DNA of 64,000 nt from Sphingobium sp. EM0848 (GCF_013375555.1 NZ_JABXWB010000001.1:2356001-2420000); one strand, 5' to 3'; positions 8,717 through 20,388 are shown, counted from the stretch's first letter. Translations and numbers: made by a program. Notes: generated by a model from the letters alone, not told the origin.

Positions 8717-10045
8717 TCAGGCCGCCCGAATGACACCGATGAAGGCGCTGGCGCGATCATCCAGCCGGTGCGCTTCCTGCGACAACTGGCTGGCCGCGTT
8801 GCGCATCGCCTTCGCACCGTCGACAGCCACGCCCGCATTGGCGCTGATCCGGCTGGCGCTGGTACGGATATGCTCGCTCGCCTCGCCTGCCTCGCCCAGA
8901 CTCCCCGCAATCGCCTGGCTGAAGGCGCCGTGCCGCGCCACTGCCTCGAACACCGATGCTGACAGCCGGTCCGCCGTCGCCATGGCGGCGTCCATATGCG
9001 CATGGCCCTGCGCGACATGGCCGGCAGTGACGCGAATATGGTCGATTCGTCGAGCGATTTCCGCCGCCGCGTCGCGGGTCTGCCCGGCGAGCGATTTGAC
9101 CTCCCGCGCGACCACCGCAAAGCCCTGCCCCGCCTCGCCGGCGCGCGCCGCCTCGATCCCGGCGTTGAGCGCCAGCGTCGTTGTCGCCCGGGCGATGGCA
9201 TCGATCAGCGCGGTCACTTCGCCGATCCCGTCCGCCTGCGAGGTCAGCGTCCGCGTCTGGGCCGAACCCAATTGCGTCTGCTCCACCGCCGCGCGGATGG
9301 CGGCCCCCGCCTCACGCACTTCGGCTTCCATCGACTGGAACAGCAGTCCCAATTCCCGCCCTGAAACAGCAATGCCTGACAGATTGTCCGCCGTCTGCGC
9401 CGCAGCCACCGCCATGCCTGCCGAAGCCTGACCATTATGCGCGGCCCGCTCGGCCGCATCCTGGGCCAGTTGGGACAGCATGTCGGCCATGCCGACCAGA
9501 TCGGCGATCAGCGTCTGGATATCGGCGCGGAAAGTCGCACTTTCCCGCGTCACCGTCTCCAGCCGCTCGACCCGCGCCAGCGCCACCCGCGCATCGCGCT
9601 CCGCCGCGAGCTTCAACAACAACTGCCCGCCGGCCACGCCCGCATAGCAACCGGCATCCGTCACGATCAGCCCTTCGCAGCCCTGCCCCTGCGCCGCGTA
9701 AAGGTCGATCAGCGCCTCGATACTGGCGCTGCGCTCGACATTGGCGCAGGGCCGGACATGATCGTCCAGCCGCCCGCCGAAACTGGGATTGCGCAGCAGC
9801 GCATGGCCGAAGGGGTTGAACAGGATGCGCCGCATGTCGCGTTCATAGATCGCGCCGACCGGCCGATCCGCGGCATCCACCACCGGCAACAGGCGCAGCG
9901 CGGGATCATGCTGGAAATAATCGACCGCCTCGCTAAGCGGCCGCCCCAGCCGGATCGCGGGACTGGACGCAACAAGCGCCAGCGCTGCCTCCCCCGAGGG
10001 GCTGGGTTCGGTCGAAGACTGGTCGAACGTCTGGGGCGCGTACAT
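8717..10045 (-). CDS. Soluble methyl-accepting chemotaxis-type protein with N-terminal CBS-like region
   Basis: 442 residues with no membrane helix. Residues about 25-150 look like a degenerate CBS pair ([43 protein letters not shown]). Residues 160-440 form the coiled-coil MCP signalling domain with the conserved hairpin tip near 281-323 ([29 protein letters not shown]). It would signal through CheA/CheW from the cytoplasm; its ligand is unknown. No che genes are nearby. The small FlbD-like gene follows on the same strand. No strong ribosome site is visible at the ATG. Confidence 0.85.
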   Translation of the reverse strand: MYAPQTFDQSSTEPSPSGEAALALVASSPAIRLGRPLSEAVDYFQHDPALRLLPVVDAADRPVGAIYERDMRRILFNPFGHALLRNPSFGGRLDDHVRPCANVERSASIEALIDLYAAQGQGCEGLIVTDAGCYAGVAGGQLLLKLAAERDARVALARVERLETVTRESATFRADIQTLIADLVGMADMLSQLAQDAAERAAHNGQASAGMAVAAAQTADNLSGIAVSGRELGLLFQSMEAEVREAGAAIRAAVEQTQLGSAQTRTLTSQADGIGEVTALIDAIARATTTLALNAGIEAARAGEAGQGFAVVAREVKSLAGQTRDAAAEIARRIDHIRVTAGHVAQGHAHMDAAMATADRLSASVFEAVARHGAFSQAIAGSLGEAGEASEHIRTSASRISANAGVAVDGAKAMRNAASQLSQEAHRLDDRASAFIGVIRAA

Positions 10046-10130
10046 GAGCGCCGATGTGGACCATAATGGTAAACGAGCCGTTAGATTTTTATGACACTTA
10101 TGTTACAAGCACCTGTTTTCCGGTAATTTT

Positions 10131-10913
10131 TTAAAGCGGCTTATAACCATAGGCCTTCGCCGCCAGCTTCACCACTTCGGGGTCCGCTTCCGGAAAATCC
10201 ATCGGCACCAGCTTTTCCAGTCGCTTGGCCACAGTGGTCAGCGCCGCGATCCGGCCCGCCTTGCGATTATTATTGTCGACCACCTGCCAGGGGGCCTGTT
10301 TCGTGTCGGTCTTGCGGAACATGTCGTGCATGGCGTCAAGATAGTCGGCACGCCGCGCCCGGTTGCGATAATCGTCCGCGCCGGTCTTCCATCGCTTCCA
10401 CGGCGTGTCCAGCCGCTGGGCGAGCTGTTCGTCCTGCACCTCCTGCGTGATATGGACGAACAGCTTGACGATATTGGTCCCGGCATCGACCTGCTGCTTT
10501 TCGAAGGCGTTGATCTCATCATAGGCGCGCTTCCAGTCGGCCTTCGCGCAATAGCCCTCGACCCGTTCCACCAGCACCCGGCCATACCAGCTCCGGTCGA
10601 AGATGGAGATGTTCTGCCCGGCGGGCAGCCGGGTCCAGAAACGCCAGAGGAAATGATGGTCGCGCTCTGTCTCATTGGGCGCGGAGATGGGGTGGACCTG
10701 ATAATAGCGGGGGTCCCAGTCGGCGGTCATCCGCTTGATGATGCCGCCCTTGCCGGCGGCGTCCCAGCCTTCCAGCATGATGACGCTGCGCCGGTCGTGG
10801 ATGATGTGCGCGACCTGTATCTTGGCGAGCCGCTGCTGGAGTTCCGCCAGCTTGGTTTCGTAATCGCCCTTGAGCTTCGCGCCCTTTTCATAGTCGCCAA
10901 GGTCGATGGCCAT
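10131..10913 (-). CDS. ppk2: Polyphosphate kinase 2 family protein
   Basis: PPK2 enzymes use polyphosphate to phosphorylate nucleoside mono- or diphosphates. The 260-residue protein has Walker A GWDAAGKGG (Lys55), the Walker B-like FDRSWYGRV and the lid region, so it is a single-domain member. Which nucleotide it uses cannot be told from sequence alone. ATG 10913 has GGAGA upstream; reading further up gives an N-terminus that overlaps the aspS terminator and is not used. It follows aspS, from which it is separated by a strong hairpin. Confidence 0.93.
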   Translation of the reverse strand: MAIDLGDYEKGAKLKGDYETKLAELQQRLAKIQVAHIIHDRRSVIMLEGWDAAGKGGIIKRMTADWDPRYYQVHPISAPNETERDHHFLWRFWTRLPAGQNISIFDRSWYGRVLVERVEGYCAKADWKRAYDEINAFEKQQVDAGTNIVKLFVHITQEVQDEQLAQRLDTPWKRWKTGADDYRNRARRADYLDAMHDMFRKTDTKQAPWQVVDNNNRKAGRIAALTTVAKRLEKLVPMDFPEADPEVVKLAAKAYGYKPL

Positions 10914-10932
10914 CCGTCTCTCCGACAAAAGC

Positions 10933-10970
10933 AAAGCCCCGCCCCTGTTTAAGAACAAGGACGGGGCTTT
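10933..10970 (-). terminator. Rho-independent terminator after aspS
   Basis: A 12-bp stem, AAAGCCCCGTCC with GGGCGGGGCTTT and one mismatch, lies 24 bases after the aspS stop on the minus strand. TTTG-CTTTTG follows. It separates aspS from ppk2, so ppk2 needs its own promoter or readthrough. Confidence 0.85.
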
Positions 10971-10994
10971 AACAAGTCTGGAAAGGAAGAGCGA

Positions 10995-12779
10995 TCAGGC
11001 CTTGGCCTGCGGCTCCACCACGCGGATGTTGAGTTCGCGAAGCTGCTTGAACTCCGCCGCGCTGGGCGCACCCATCAGCAGGTCCTCGGCCCGCTGGTTC
11101 ATCGGGAACAGCGTGATCTCGCGCAAATTCTGCGCGCCGCAGAGCAGCATGACGATGCGGTCCACGCCCGCCGCCATGCCGCCATGCGGCGGCGCGCCGT
11201 ACTGGAAGGCGCGGTAGAGGCCGCCGAAGCGCTCCTCCACATCCTGCTGGCTGAGGCCGACCTTCTCGAACGCCTTGACCATCAATTCGGGCGACTGGTT
11301 GCGGATCGAGCCCGAAGCGATCTCATAGCCGTTGCAGACCATGTCATATTGATAGGCGTTGATCGTCAGCGGGTCCTGATTGTTCAGCGCATCCAACCCG
11401 CCCTGCGGCATGGAGAAGGGGTTGTGCGCGAAGTCGATCGACTTGCTATCCTCATCATATTCGTAGAAGGGGAAGTCGACGATCCAGCACAGTTCGAAGC
11501 GATCCTTGTCGATCAGGTCGAGCTGTTCACCCACGCGGATGCGCGCCAGACCCGCCAGCTTGGCCGCTTGGCTTTCCTTGCCCGCCGCGAAGAACACGCC
11601 GTCATTGGGGCCAAGGCCCAGCGCCTCGATCAGCTTGGCGGTGCGTTCCTCACCATGGTTCTTGGCGATCGGGCCGCCGGGCACGCCTTCCTTGATGTTG
11701 ATATAGCCAAGGCCCGAATAGCCTTCGGCCCGCGCCCAATTGTTCATGTCGTCGAAGAACTTCCGGCTGCCCGCGCCTGCGCCCGGAGCCGGAATCGCGC
11801 GAATCACGCTGCCGCTCTCCACCAGCGAAGCGAAAATGCCGAAGCCCGAGCCATGGAAATGTTCGGTGACATCGGTGATCAGGATCGGGTTGCGCAGATC
11901 GGGCTTGTCGCTGCCATATTTCAGCATCGCCTCGGCATGCGGAATGCGCGGGAAGCTGCCCGCGGGCGTCACCGGCTTGCCGTCGGCGAACTGCTCGAAC
12001 ACCTGCGCGATCACCGGCTCCATCGTGTTCCAGACATCTTCCTGCGTGACGAAGCTCATTTCCAGATCAAGCTGGTAGAATTCGCCCGGCAGACGATCAG
12101 CGCGCGGGTCTTCGTCGCGGAAGCAGGGCGCGATCTGGAAATAACGGTCGAAGCCCGCCACCATCAGCAGCTGCTTATATTGCTGCGGCGCCTGCGGCAG
12201 GGCGTAGAATTTCCCGGCATGAATGCGGCTCGGCACCAGGAAGTCGCGCGCGCCTTCGGGGCTGCTCGCGGTCAGGATCGGCGTCGAATATTCCGTGAAG
12301 CCCACCCCTTCCATGCGGCGGCGCATGTCGGAGATGATCTTGGTGCGCTTGACGATGTTCGCGTGCAGCGTTTCGCGGCGCAGATCGAGGAAGCGGTAGC
12401 GCAGGCGGATATCCTCGGGATATTCCTGCTCGCCCGCGACCGGCAGCGGCAGGTCGGCGGCGGCGGACAGCACGACCGCGTCCAGCGCGCGAATCTCGAT
12501 CTCTCCGGTCGGCAGGTTCGGGTTCACGGCTTCCCTGGCGCGGGCGACGACCTTGCCGGTCACGGTCACGACGCTCTCCGCGCGGAGCGATTCGATCACC
12601 TTGAACACCGGGCCGTCGACCTCGGTCACGATCTGGACCATGCCATAATGATCGCGCAGATCGATGAAGACCAGATCGCCATGATCGCGCTTGCGATGCA
12701 CCCAGCCCGAAACGCGCACCTCATTACCGACCTCCGCCGAGGTCAGGGCGCCGCAGGTATGAGTGCGATAGGCATGCAT
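10995..12779 (-). CDS. aspS: Aspartyl-tRNA synthetase
   Basis: Class II synthetase charging tRNA-Asp (in alphaproteobacteria often also tRNA-Asn). 594 residues: N-terminal OB-fold anticodon domain ([22 protein letters not shown]), motif 2 region [10 protein letters not shown], the bacterial GAD insert, and motif 3 [14 protein letters not shown]. The start [10 protein letters not shown] at 12779 fits the family; longer readings upstream overlap the divergent rnd promoter region and are unlike AspRS. It is divergent from rnd. Confidence 0.97.
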   Translation of the reverse strand: MHAYRTHTCGALTSAEVGNEVRVSGWVHRKRDHGDLVFIDLRDHYGMVQIVTEVDGPVFKVIESLRAESVVTVTGKVVARAREAVNPNLPTGEIEIRALDAVVLSAAADLPLPVAGEQEYPEDIRLRYRFLDLRRETLHANIVKRTKIISDMRRRMEGVGFTEYSTPILTASSPEGARDFLVPSRIHAGKFYALPQAPQQYKQLLMVAGFDRYFQIAPCFRDEDPRADRLPGEFYQLDLEMSFVTQEDVWNTMEPVIAQVFEQFADGKPVTPAGSFPRIPHAEAMLKYGSDKPDLRNPILITDVTEHFHGSGFGIFASLVESGSVIRAIPAPGAGAGSRKFFDDMNNWARAEGYSGLGYINIKEGVPGGPIAKNHGEERTAKLIEALGLGPNDGVFFAAGKESQAAKLAGLARIRVGEQLDLIDKDRFELCWIVDFPFYEYDEDSKSIDFAHNPFSMPQGGLDALNNQDPLTINAYQYDMVCNGYEIASGSIRNQSPELMVKAFEKVGLSQQDVEERFGGLYRAFQYGAPPHGGMAAGVDRIVMLLCGAQNLREITLFPMNQRAEDLLMGAPSAAEFKQLRELNIRVVEPQAKA

Positions 12780-12906
12780 GGCGTTTCGATCTTTCAGATT
12801 CGTTTTACGGAAATGACAAATTGTTGCAGCGCCGCTATGGGCAGTCTTGTCAAACATTGACGAGCCCGTGCGCGACGGGCCAGCCCATAATAAGATCGAA
12901 GACCAT

Positions 12907-14073
12907 ATGCAAATCCATCCGCTGATTACCGACAGCAAGACTCTCGCTTCATTCTGCGCCCGGATCGCCAAATCGCCCTATATTGCGGTCGATACCGAGT
13001 TCATGCGTGAAAACAGCTATTGGCCCGACCTCTGTCTGGTGCAGGTGGCGGACTCGAACGAAGCGGCTGCCATCGATCCCAAGGCGCCCGGCCTCGACCT
13101 CACCCCCCTGCTCGACCTGCTGGTCGACAATGAGGATGTGCTGAAGGTCTTTCATGCGGGCGGGCAGGACCTGGAGATCATCTACAACCTGACCGGCAAG
13201 ACCCCGCACCCGCTGTTCGACACGCAGATCGCGGCCATGGCGCTGGGGCTGGGCGAGCAGATCGGCTATGGCAACCTCGTCGACGCATGGCTGGGCGTGC
13301 AGCTCGACAAGGGCGCCCGCTTCACCGACTGGGCACGCCGTCCGCTCGACAAGCGGCAGATCGATTATGCCATTGGCGACGTCACCTATCTGATCCAGAT
13401 CTTCCCCAAGATGCTGGACGAACTGCGCCGCACCGGTCGGGGCGACTGGCTCGACCAGGAAATGGAGCGCATCAGCGATCCCGAAAATTATGTGAACGAG
13501 CCGGAGGAAGCCTGGCAGCGGGTCCGCATCGCCAGCCGCAAGCCCGACGTGCTGGGTCGGCTGAAAGCGCTGGCCGCATGGCGCGAGATCGAGGCGCAGG
13601 ACAAGAACCTGCCCCGTGGCCGCATCGTCAAGGATGAGACGCTGGCCGACATCGCCAGCCACCCGCCCCGCGCGCAGGAAGATCTGGGCAAGGTCCGCGG
13701 CCTCAGCGCCACATGGAAGACCAACGACATCGGCGCCCGTCTGATGCTGGCGCTCGCCAATCACAAGCCGCTGGGCAAGGACGAAATGCCCGAGCGCGAC
13801 CCCAAACGTCCCGGTCTGGGCAAGGACGGCGCGCTGGTGGCCGATCTGCTCAAGCTGTTGCTGAAAATCCGCTCGCGCGACATCAACGTCGCCGCCCGGC
13901 TGATCGCCCGGAGCGACGATATCGACGCGCTGGCGGCGGGCGTGCGTGAGGACCTGTCGATCCTCGAAGGCTGGCGCTATGAACAATTCGGGCGCGACGC
14001 CGTCGATCTGGTCGAAGGCCGCCTTGCCTTCGCGGTCAGGAATGGCCGCCTGAAAATGACCCGGACGGAATAA
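12907..14073 (+). CDS. rnd: Ribonuclease D
   Basis: 3'-5' exoribonuclease that trims tRNA and other small RNA 3' ends. 388 residues with DEDDy exonuclease motifs: VDTEFMREN (Exo I), [15 protein letters not shown] (Exo II) and YAIGDVTYL (Exo III), followed by HRDC-type helical domains (about 205-285 and after 310). ATG 12907 gives the normal N-terminus [10 protein letters not shown]; a TTG at 12847 would add 20 unlike residues. The next gene begins three bases after its stop. Confidence 0.95.
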   Translation: MQIHPLITDSKTLASFCARIAKSPYIAVDTEFMRENSYWPDLCLVQVADSNEAAAIDPKAPGLDLTPLLDLLVDNEDVLKVFHAGGQDLEIIYNLTGKTPHPLFDTQIAAMALGLGEQIGYGNLVDAWLGVQLDKGARFTDWARRPLDKRQIDYAIGDVTYLIQIFPKMLDELRRTGRGDWLDQEMERISDPENYVNEPEEAWQRVRIASRKPDVLGRLKALAAWREIEAQDKNLPRGRIVKDETLADIASHPPRAQEDLGKVRGLSATWKTNDIGARLMLALANHKPLGKDEMPERDPKRPGLGKDGALVADLLKLLLKIRSRDINVAARLIARSDDIDALAAGVREDLSILEGWRYEQFGRDAVDLVEGRLAFAVRNGRLKMTRTE

Positions 14074-14076
14074 GCC

Positions 14077-14373
14077 ATGCGGACGGCAGCACTCGCCCTT
14101 CTTCCCCTGTTGATGGCCTGCGCCGGGACGAACGGCGCAGGGCCGGCTACCCCGCCCGCCACCGCCGAAGGTCCTTGCAGGAACGAGGGGCTGGACCGCT
14201 TCATCGGTCAGACCGCCAGCGCCGGTCTGGGCGCGGAACTGCTCAAGGCGTCGGGCGCCCGCACCCTGCGCTGGGGCGCGCCGGGCATGGCGATGACGAT
14301 GGATTTCCGCCCGGACCGCCTGACCGTCAGCTATGACGCCAGGATGATGATCACCTCCGCCCACTGCGGCTGA
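14077..14373 (+). CDS. Peptidase inhibitor I78-like lipoprotein
   Basis: 98 residues. A short lipoprotein signal (LALLPLLMAC, lipid-modified Cys15) is followed by an I78-family pattern: C-x-x-E-G-L-D-R-F-I-G-Q, SGARTLRWGAPGMAMTMDF, RPDRLTVSYD and a terminal CG. The family is thought to inhibit serine peptidases in the envelope; that role is taken from the family and not shown here. It starts three bases after the rnd stop (TAAGCCATG), so it is probably translated from the same mRNA. Confidence 0.8.
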   Translation: MRTAALALLPLLMACAGTNGAGPATPPATAEGPCRNEGLDRFIGQTASAGLGAELLKASGARTLRWGAPGMAMTMDFRPDRLTVSYDARMMITSAHCG

Positions 14374-14501
14374 ATCGACCGCCGCCGAAACAAATTCAGG
14401 CGCGATGGAATAAATCGCCTGCCCCAGTCGTAATGGAGTCGGCACCGGTCGCGATCCCCCCGATTGCGGCTGGGCGGCCCGCCGGGTGGTCCCCAAAGGG
14501 C

Positions 14502-14554
14502 GGCGTAGCGGTGGCGCATTGAGGTCAGGCCCCTCTCAGCACCATCGCTACGCC
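14502..14554. repeat. Inverted repeat in the gap before the DUF1801 gene
   Basis: Arms GGCGTAGCG (14502-14510) and CGCTACGCC (14546-14554) are perfect, with GTG/CAC continuing inside. The loop is about 30 nt. It lies in the 237-bp gap after the I78 gene. There is no U-run, so it may be a transcript end, a protein site or chance structure. The rest of the gap shows nothing recognisable. Confidence 0.5.
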
Positions 14555-14610
14555 ATCGCCTTTCACTTATGCTATATCCCCGAAAATCTTGGACAAGCGG
14601 GAGCCGTTCC

Positions 14611-15000
14611 ATGGATGACAAGGATTCGCCCTCTGCGCTGATCGATGCGCGGATCAGGGAATTGGACGACTGGCGCGGCGAAACCCTGAGCCTGATCCGC
14701 CAGCTCATCCACGAAGCCGATCCCGAAGTGGTCGAGGAATGGAAATGGCGCGGCGTCCCGGTCTGGTCGCATGGCGGCATATTATGCACCGGGGAAAGCT
14801 ATAAGGCGGCGGTCAAGCTGACCTTTGCCAAGGGCGCGTCACTGGACGATCCGTCCGGCCTGTTCAACGCCAGTCTGGACGGCAACACCCGCCGCGCCAT
14901 CGACATTCATGAGGGCGAGACGATCGACGCCGACGCCTTCCAGACGCTCATCCGGGCCGCCATCGCGCTCAACATGAGCAAATCCCGAAAGAAGGGCTGA
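14611..15000 (+). CDS. DUF1801 domain protein
   Basis: 129 residues. The pattern LIHEADPEVVEEWKWRGVPVWSHGG...YKAAVKLTFAKGASLDDPSGLFN is typical of the DUF1801/YdhG-like fold, whose members are small cytoplasmic proteins of unknown function. ATG 14611 has GGGAG upstream at good spacing. It converges with the HNH-like gene, leaving two bases between stops. Confidence 0.85.
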   Translation: MDDKDSPSALIDARIRELDDWRGETLSLIRQLIHEADPEVVEEWKWRGVPVWSHGGILCTGESYKAAVKLTFAKGASLDDPSGLFNASLDGNTRRAIDIHEGETIDADAFQTLIRAAIALNMSKSRKKG

Positions 15001-15002
15001 CG

Positions 15003-15701
15003 TCAGCACTCCAGCCCGATCAGCGTCCCGCTGCCGATCCGGCCGACATGGCGCTTGCCGTCGATCTCCAGCCAGTCGGGCGTCACCTCCAGCCGACGCC
15101 CCCTGATGGTGGTGCGCAGATGTTCCACCGCAATGCGGTTGCGCGCCACGATCCGCAGCACCGCCAACCCGTCGCCGCGCGCCGCCATCATGCTGTAGCG
15201 ATCGCCGCGCAACAGGAAGTGCCAGCTACCATCCTGGGGAATCCATTCATTGCCGTCGATCACCTGCACCGGCACGCCATCGGGACTGCCCATGCGCAGG
15301 CTGATGCGGGTCGCGCCATTGGTGCGGCGCGGCGGAGAGAAGATCAGGATCGGTTCGCCCTCCAGCGTCAGGGGAATCGGCGTGTCCCGCAGCAACCGGG
15401 AACCGCCCATGATCAACGAAGGCAATTCCGCCGAAAAAGGCAGGCGATCCCGCGAAAAATGGCGCTGCCGCACGACCGGATTGGTGTGGAAGCTCTGCAC
15501 CTGCATCGGCGTCAGCCGCCCCTCTTCCACCAGCCCATGGCATGTCGGGCAGAGCAGGGTCGCTCCCCCGCCCTCGGGCAGGCGCAGATAGCGGTAGATC
15601 GTCACCCCGCATCGAACGCAGGCGAATCCGCAGGCCTGCCGGATTTCCTCCTGCTGCTGCGCGGTCAGTTCCAGCAGCGACGGCATCACACGCAAGCCCA
15701 T
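15003..15701 (-). CDS. HNH-like zinc-binding protein
   Basis: 232 residues. The N-terminal 60 residues hold two zinc-knuckle pairs, Cys28/Cys31 (CVRCG) and Cys51/Cys54 followed by His55 (CPTCHG), arranged as in HNH endonucleases. The first catalytic His expected between them is not evident, so nuclease activity is doubtful. The C-terminal 150 residues look like beta-rich sequence with no family I know. ATG 15701 has AAGGGG nine bases upstream; MPSLLELT at 15686 is an alternative. Confidence 0.65.
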   Translation of the reverse strand: MGLRVMPSLLELTAQQQEEIRQACGFACVRCGVTIYRYLRLPEGGGATLLCPTCHGLVEEGRLTPMQVQSFHTNPVVRQRHFSRDRLPFSAELPSLIMGGSRLLRDTPIPLTLEGEPILIFSPPRRTNGATRISLRMGSPDGVPVQVIDGNEWIPQDGSWHFLLRGDRYSMMAARGDGLAVLRIVARNRIAVEHLRTTIRGRRLEVTPDWLEIDGKRHVGRIGSGTLIGLEC

Positions 15702-15859
15702 GCACGACGACCCCTTGGCAAGCCCAAGCCCGCGCCATTCGCGGACCGGCGTTCCTTCGGCGTCCTTCCTGCTGGCCGGGGGCGCTCTCAAGCGCCCCTT
15801 CTCGCTATTGCACTATCGTTGGAATAAATACGGACGAGTCAAGTGAGTCCGCCATCCCT

Positions 15860-16246
15860 TCATCGCTGCGGCAACAAATCGAGGTTGCGCGACGCCGCGA
15901 TCGCCCGGATGTGATCCGGCCGCGGCATGGATTTGATCGCGATTTCCGCGATGTCGCCCGCGCTGAACAGTTCGACATTGCCGACATTGAAGATGCGCTG
16001 GCCCAGCGTCTGGGTGATGCGTACGCTGCGGATGCTGCTGAGCGCGATTTCGGTCCGCTGCTTGGCCAGCAGGCCGCGTTCCAGCAACACTTCGCGCTCG
16101 CTGAGCGCCAGCCGCTCGCCCTTGTGCAGCACCCACCACACGCCGATGGCCAATAGGCCGACGACCGAAATCAGCAGCAGGAGGAACAGGAAGGGATGTG
16201 CGCGGAACATCGCCGGATGCTCGTCATACAGCCATGTCTCGCTCAT
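15860..16246 (-). CDS. PH-domain (bPH2-type) membrane protein
   Basis: 128 residues with one strong hydrophobic stretch (about 17-40, FLFLLLLISVVGLLAIGVWW) followed by a small beta-rich domain with LALSEREVLLERGLLAKQRTEIAL...RSVRITQTLGQRIFNVGNVEL, the usual signature of bacterial PH (DUF304-like) proteins. Function unknown. AGGAGG lies six bases before ATG 16246. It follows lepA on the same strand with 88 bp between. Confidence 0.8.
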   Translation of the reverse strand: MSETWLYDEHPAMFRAHPFLFLLLLISVVGLLAIGVWWVLHKGERLALSEREVLLERGLLAKQRTEIALSSIRSVRITQTLGQRIFNVGNVELFSAGDIAEIAIKSMPRPDHIRAIAASRNLDLLPQR

Positions 16247-16334
16247 GCCGCCTCCTGCCAGTATCTGGTGACTTGACCATGGAAGGGGGCCGACCGTCAA
16301 GGCGTGCCCCGCCTATCTCCCTGGATAGACGAGC

Positions 16335-18140
<1,806 letters not shown>

Positions 18141-18321
18141 GGCCCGCGCCGATAGCAGCCATTTGCAGGCCTGTCAGCAGGCTCTCGCATCGGGAGGCCC
18201 TGTGAAGGCAATAGCGGTGATAACCATTCGCATTGCTTGCGCGTCCACGCGGTTGTGCTAGAGCGTTGCGCAATAACCGGGGCGCCAAAAACAAAACGAC
18301 ATCAGCAACTTTCAGGGGTGC

Positions 18322-19098
18322 ATGACCATGCGTGTGTTCACGAAGTTTCTCGCTGCCGCGGCCGGTCTGGCTGTGGTGGCTTCTCCGGCGATAGCGGCCG
18401 ACAAGGGCTCTTCCGCCCGGCAGCAGCAGAGCAAGAAAACCGCCGAAATTCCTCATTGCACCCGGCGCCTCGGCACCGTCGCGATCGTCGAGCCCGACAA
18501 TCAGTGGTGGCGTGAACTGAATCTGGGCAGCCCGGAGGCGATTCTCAAGGTGTTCATCCAGCAGTCCGGCTGCTTCGGCATCGTCAATCGCGGCCGCGCC
18601 ATGGCCAGCCGCAACATGGAACGCGCCATGGCCGACTCCGGCGAATTGCAGGCCGGTTCGAACCTCGGCAAGGGACAGGTGAAGGCGGCGGATTATTATC
18701 TCCAGCCCGACATCGTCTCCTCCAACAAGAATTCGGGCGGCAATGCGCTGGGCGGCATGCTCGGCGGCATGCTCGGCGGCCGGACCTTCGGTGCGCTGGC
18801 TGGCGGCATCTCGATCAAGAAGAGCGAGGCGAACGTCACCCTTTCCATCGTCAATGCCCGTACGACCGAGGAAGAGGCGCTGACGGAGGGCTATGCCCGT
18901 AAGTCGGACCTGAGCTTCGGTGCTGGCGGCGGCGCTGGCTGGTGGGGCGGTTTCGCGGCGGCTGGCGGCGGCGGCTATCAGAACACCGAAATCGGGCAGG
19001 TGATCGTGCTCGCCTATCTCGACGCCTACACCAAGCTGGTAACGCAGCTCGGCGGCCTCCCCGCCAATGCGGCAGCAGCGGCACCCCGCGCCCAGTAA
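18322..19098 (+). CDS. CsgG/HfaB-like secreted protein
   Basis: 258 residues. A Sec signal (FLAAAAGLAVVASPAIAA) is followed by a CsgG-type region: RLGTVAIVEPDNQWW, SPEAILKVFIQQSGCFGIVNRGRAM, AADYYLQPDIV, glycine-rich turn GGMLGGMLGG, and a C-terminal repeat (EIGQVIVLAYLDAYTKLV). CsgG proteins are outer-membrane secretion lipoproteins, but this one has no lipobox Cys, so it may be a periplasmic or surface relative without pore function. AGGGG precedes the ATG; ATG 18328 is an alternative. No curli genes are nearby. Confidence 0.75.
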   Translation: MTMRVFTKFLAAAAGLAVVASPAIAADKGSSARQQQSKKTAEIPHCTRRLGTVAIVEPDNQWWRELNLGSPEAILKVFIQQSGCFGIVNRGRAMASRNMERAMADSGELQAGSNLGKGQVKAADYYLQPDIVSSNKNSGGNALGGMLGGMLGGRTFGALAGGISIKKSEANVTLSIVNARTTEEEALTEGYARKSDLSFGAGGGAGWWGGFAAAGGGGYQNTEIGQVIVLAYLDAYTKLVTQLGGLPANAAAAAPRAQ

Positions 19099-19117
19099 GC
19101 GGAACAGATGTTGGACA

Positions 19118-19151
19118 GGGCGCTGCCGGATCGACCGGCGGCGCCCTTTTT
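19118..19151 (+). terminator. Rho-independent terminator of the CsgG-like gene
   Basis: Stem GGGCGC-T-GCCGG with CCGGC-G-GCGCCC (one internal mismatch), loop ATCGA, then five T. It lies 20 bases after the stop and its T-run touches the stop codon of the converging acyltransferase gene. Confidence 0.92.
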
Positions 19152-20194
19152 CATGCCTGGCTGGATGCGGCGTCGTTCAGCAGGGGCGACCTTTCCTGAC
19201 GCCGTCGCCACCAGGCCAGAATCGCTTCGCCGGCTGGCCGCTCGACCAGGCGGTTGATGATCGTGCCAAGGCCAAGCGCCACTGCAAAAGCCGCCGCAAA
19301 ACCCAGCCAGGGACTATAGCCCGCCTCGGCCATCTTCAGCATCACCACAAAGCCGACATGCTGGTGGATGAGGTAGAAGGAATAGCTGATTCCGCCCATC
19401 CATATGAGCGGCCGAAGGCTCAGAAAACGCAGCCGCCCCGCGACCAGCGCCCCGAAAACCGTGAGCAGGATGACGCCTGCCAGAGTGATGTCCCAACTGT
19501 CGACGGTTGCAATCGACAGAAGCGTCAGCGCTGCATAGGGCACCTGCTGCCTCCACCGCCGCTGTCCCGACCAGACACGGTAGGAAAGCATGCCGATGAT
19601 GAAAAAGGGCACATAGCGCAACACCAACAGCATCACGATCCGCTCCGGCATGCCCGGCCATAGCGCATAAAGCCACCGCAGCGCCAGCCAGCCCAGCAAC
19701 ACAGGCTCCAGCCTTTGCATGCCAACCCATTTCCAGATCGCCACCATGCAGAAATAGAAGGCGATCTCGACCGTCAGCGTCCAATAGGCCCCGTCGACCT
19801 CAGGCAGGAAGGCAAAGCCCTGCAACATGGTGATATTGGCCAGAATAGCGCCCGGCGCGATCAGCAATTGTGAGACATGCGCCAGATATTCGATCGACAG
19901 CGTCAGCAGCATCGCGACCAGATAAGCGGGATAGAGGCGGGCCAGACGATTCACCAGAAAATCGCCAACGGTCCGGATACGGTCGATCGTGAAGAAGATC
20001 GCAAAGCCGGAAATGGCGAAGAACAGCAGCACCCGATAATTGCCGCCCAGAAAGCGGAAGGGCACATGTGCCGCCTGCGGAAACAGGTCGTGAAACCGGG
20101 TCGAATAATGGAAGATCAGCACGCACAACGCGCCCAGACCGCGCAAGGCGTCCAGTTCCGTCAAGCGGCGAGAAGTATGGCGCAAGCCCGTCAT
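19151..20194 (-). CDS. Acyltransferase 3 family membrane protein
   Basis: About 347 residues with ten or so hydrophobic helices. The family signature is present: LTELDALRGLGALCVLIFHY near the N-terminus (with the active His), FFAISGFAIFF, and WTLTVEIAFYF. These enzymes O-acylate polysaccharide, lipid or peptidoglycan sugars; substrate unknown. Start at 20194 gives the canonical N-terminus; in-frame ATGs further up (20269, 20338) add Cys-rich sequence unlike the family. No strong ribosome site is seen. Confidence 0.88.
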   Translation of the reverse strand: MTGLRHTSRRLTELDALRGLGALCVLIFHYSTRFHDLFPQAAHVPFRFLGGNYRVLLFFAISGFAIFFTIDRIRTVGDFLVNRLARLYPAYLVAMLLTLSIEYLAHVSQLLIAPGAILANITMLQGFAFLPEVDGAYWTLTVEIAFYFCMVAIWKWVGMQRLEPVLLGWLALRWLYALWPGMPERIVMLLVLRYVPFFIIGMLSYRVWSGQRRWRQQVPYAALTLLSIATVDSWDITLAGVILLTVFGALVAGRLRFLSLRPLIWMGGISYSFYLIHQHVGFVVMLKMAEAGYSPWLGFAAAFAVALGLGTIINRLVERPAGEAILAWWRRRQERSPLLNDAASSQA

Positions 20195-20347
20195 GGCCGC
20201 GCCATAGCAACAAAGCAGCAACCATTCCGCTAATATCGTGGTTAAACATGCAGATAGCCCGCATGCCATTCCAGGACAGCATATGTAGAGCGATTTCCAA
20301 ACAATCGAAATCGATTGCTGGTTAAGAAATCGCGGCAAAACAATAAA

Positions 20348-20388
20348 CTAGAGCGGTGGATCTGATCCAATCAGATCCACCGCTCTAG
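20348..20388 (-). terminator. Perfect 18-bp hairpin overlapping the SRPBCC stop codon
   Basis: CTAGAGCGGTGGATCTGA (20348-20365), loop TCCAA, and its exact complement (20371-20388). The TAG stop of the SRPBCC gene (20387-20385) lies inside the right arm. No U-run follows on the minus strand (TTTATTG only), so it may act by Rho-dependent ending or as a dispersed alphaproteobacterial repeat. A decayed relative (AGAGCGATTTCCAAAC...) lies at 20287-20319. Confidence 0.7.

Noticed and set aside
10914..10958. Longer N-terminus for PPK2
   Set aside because: It would be encoded inside the aspS terminator hairpin; ATG 10913 has a proper ribosome site.
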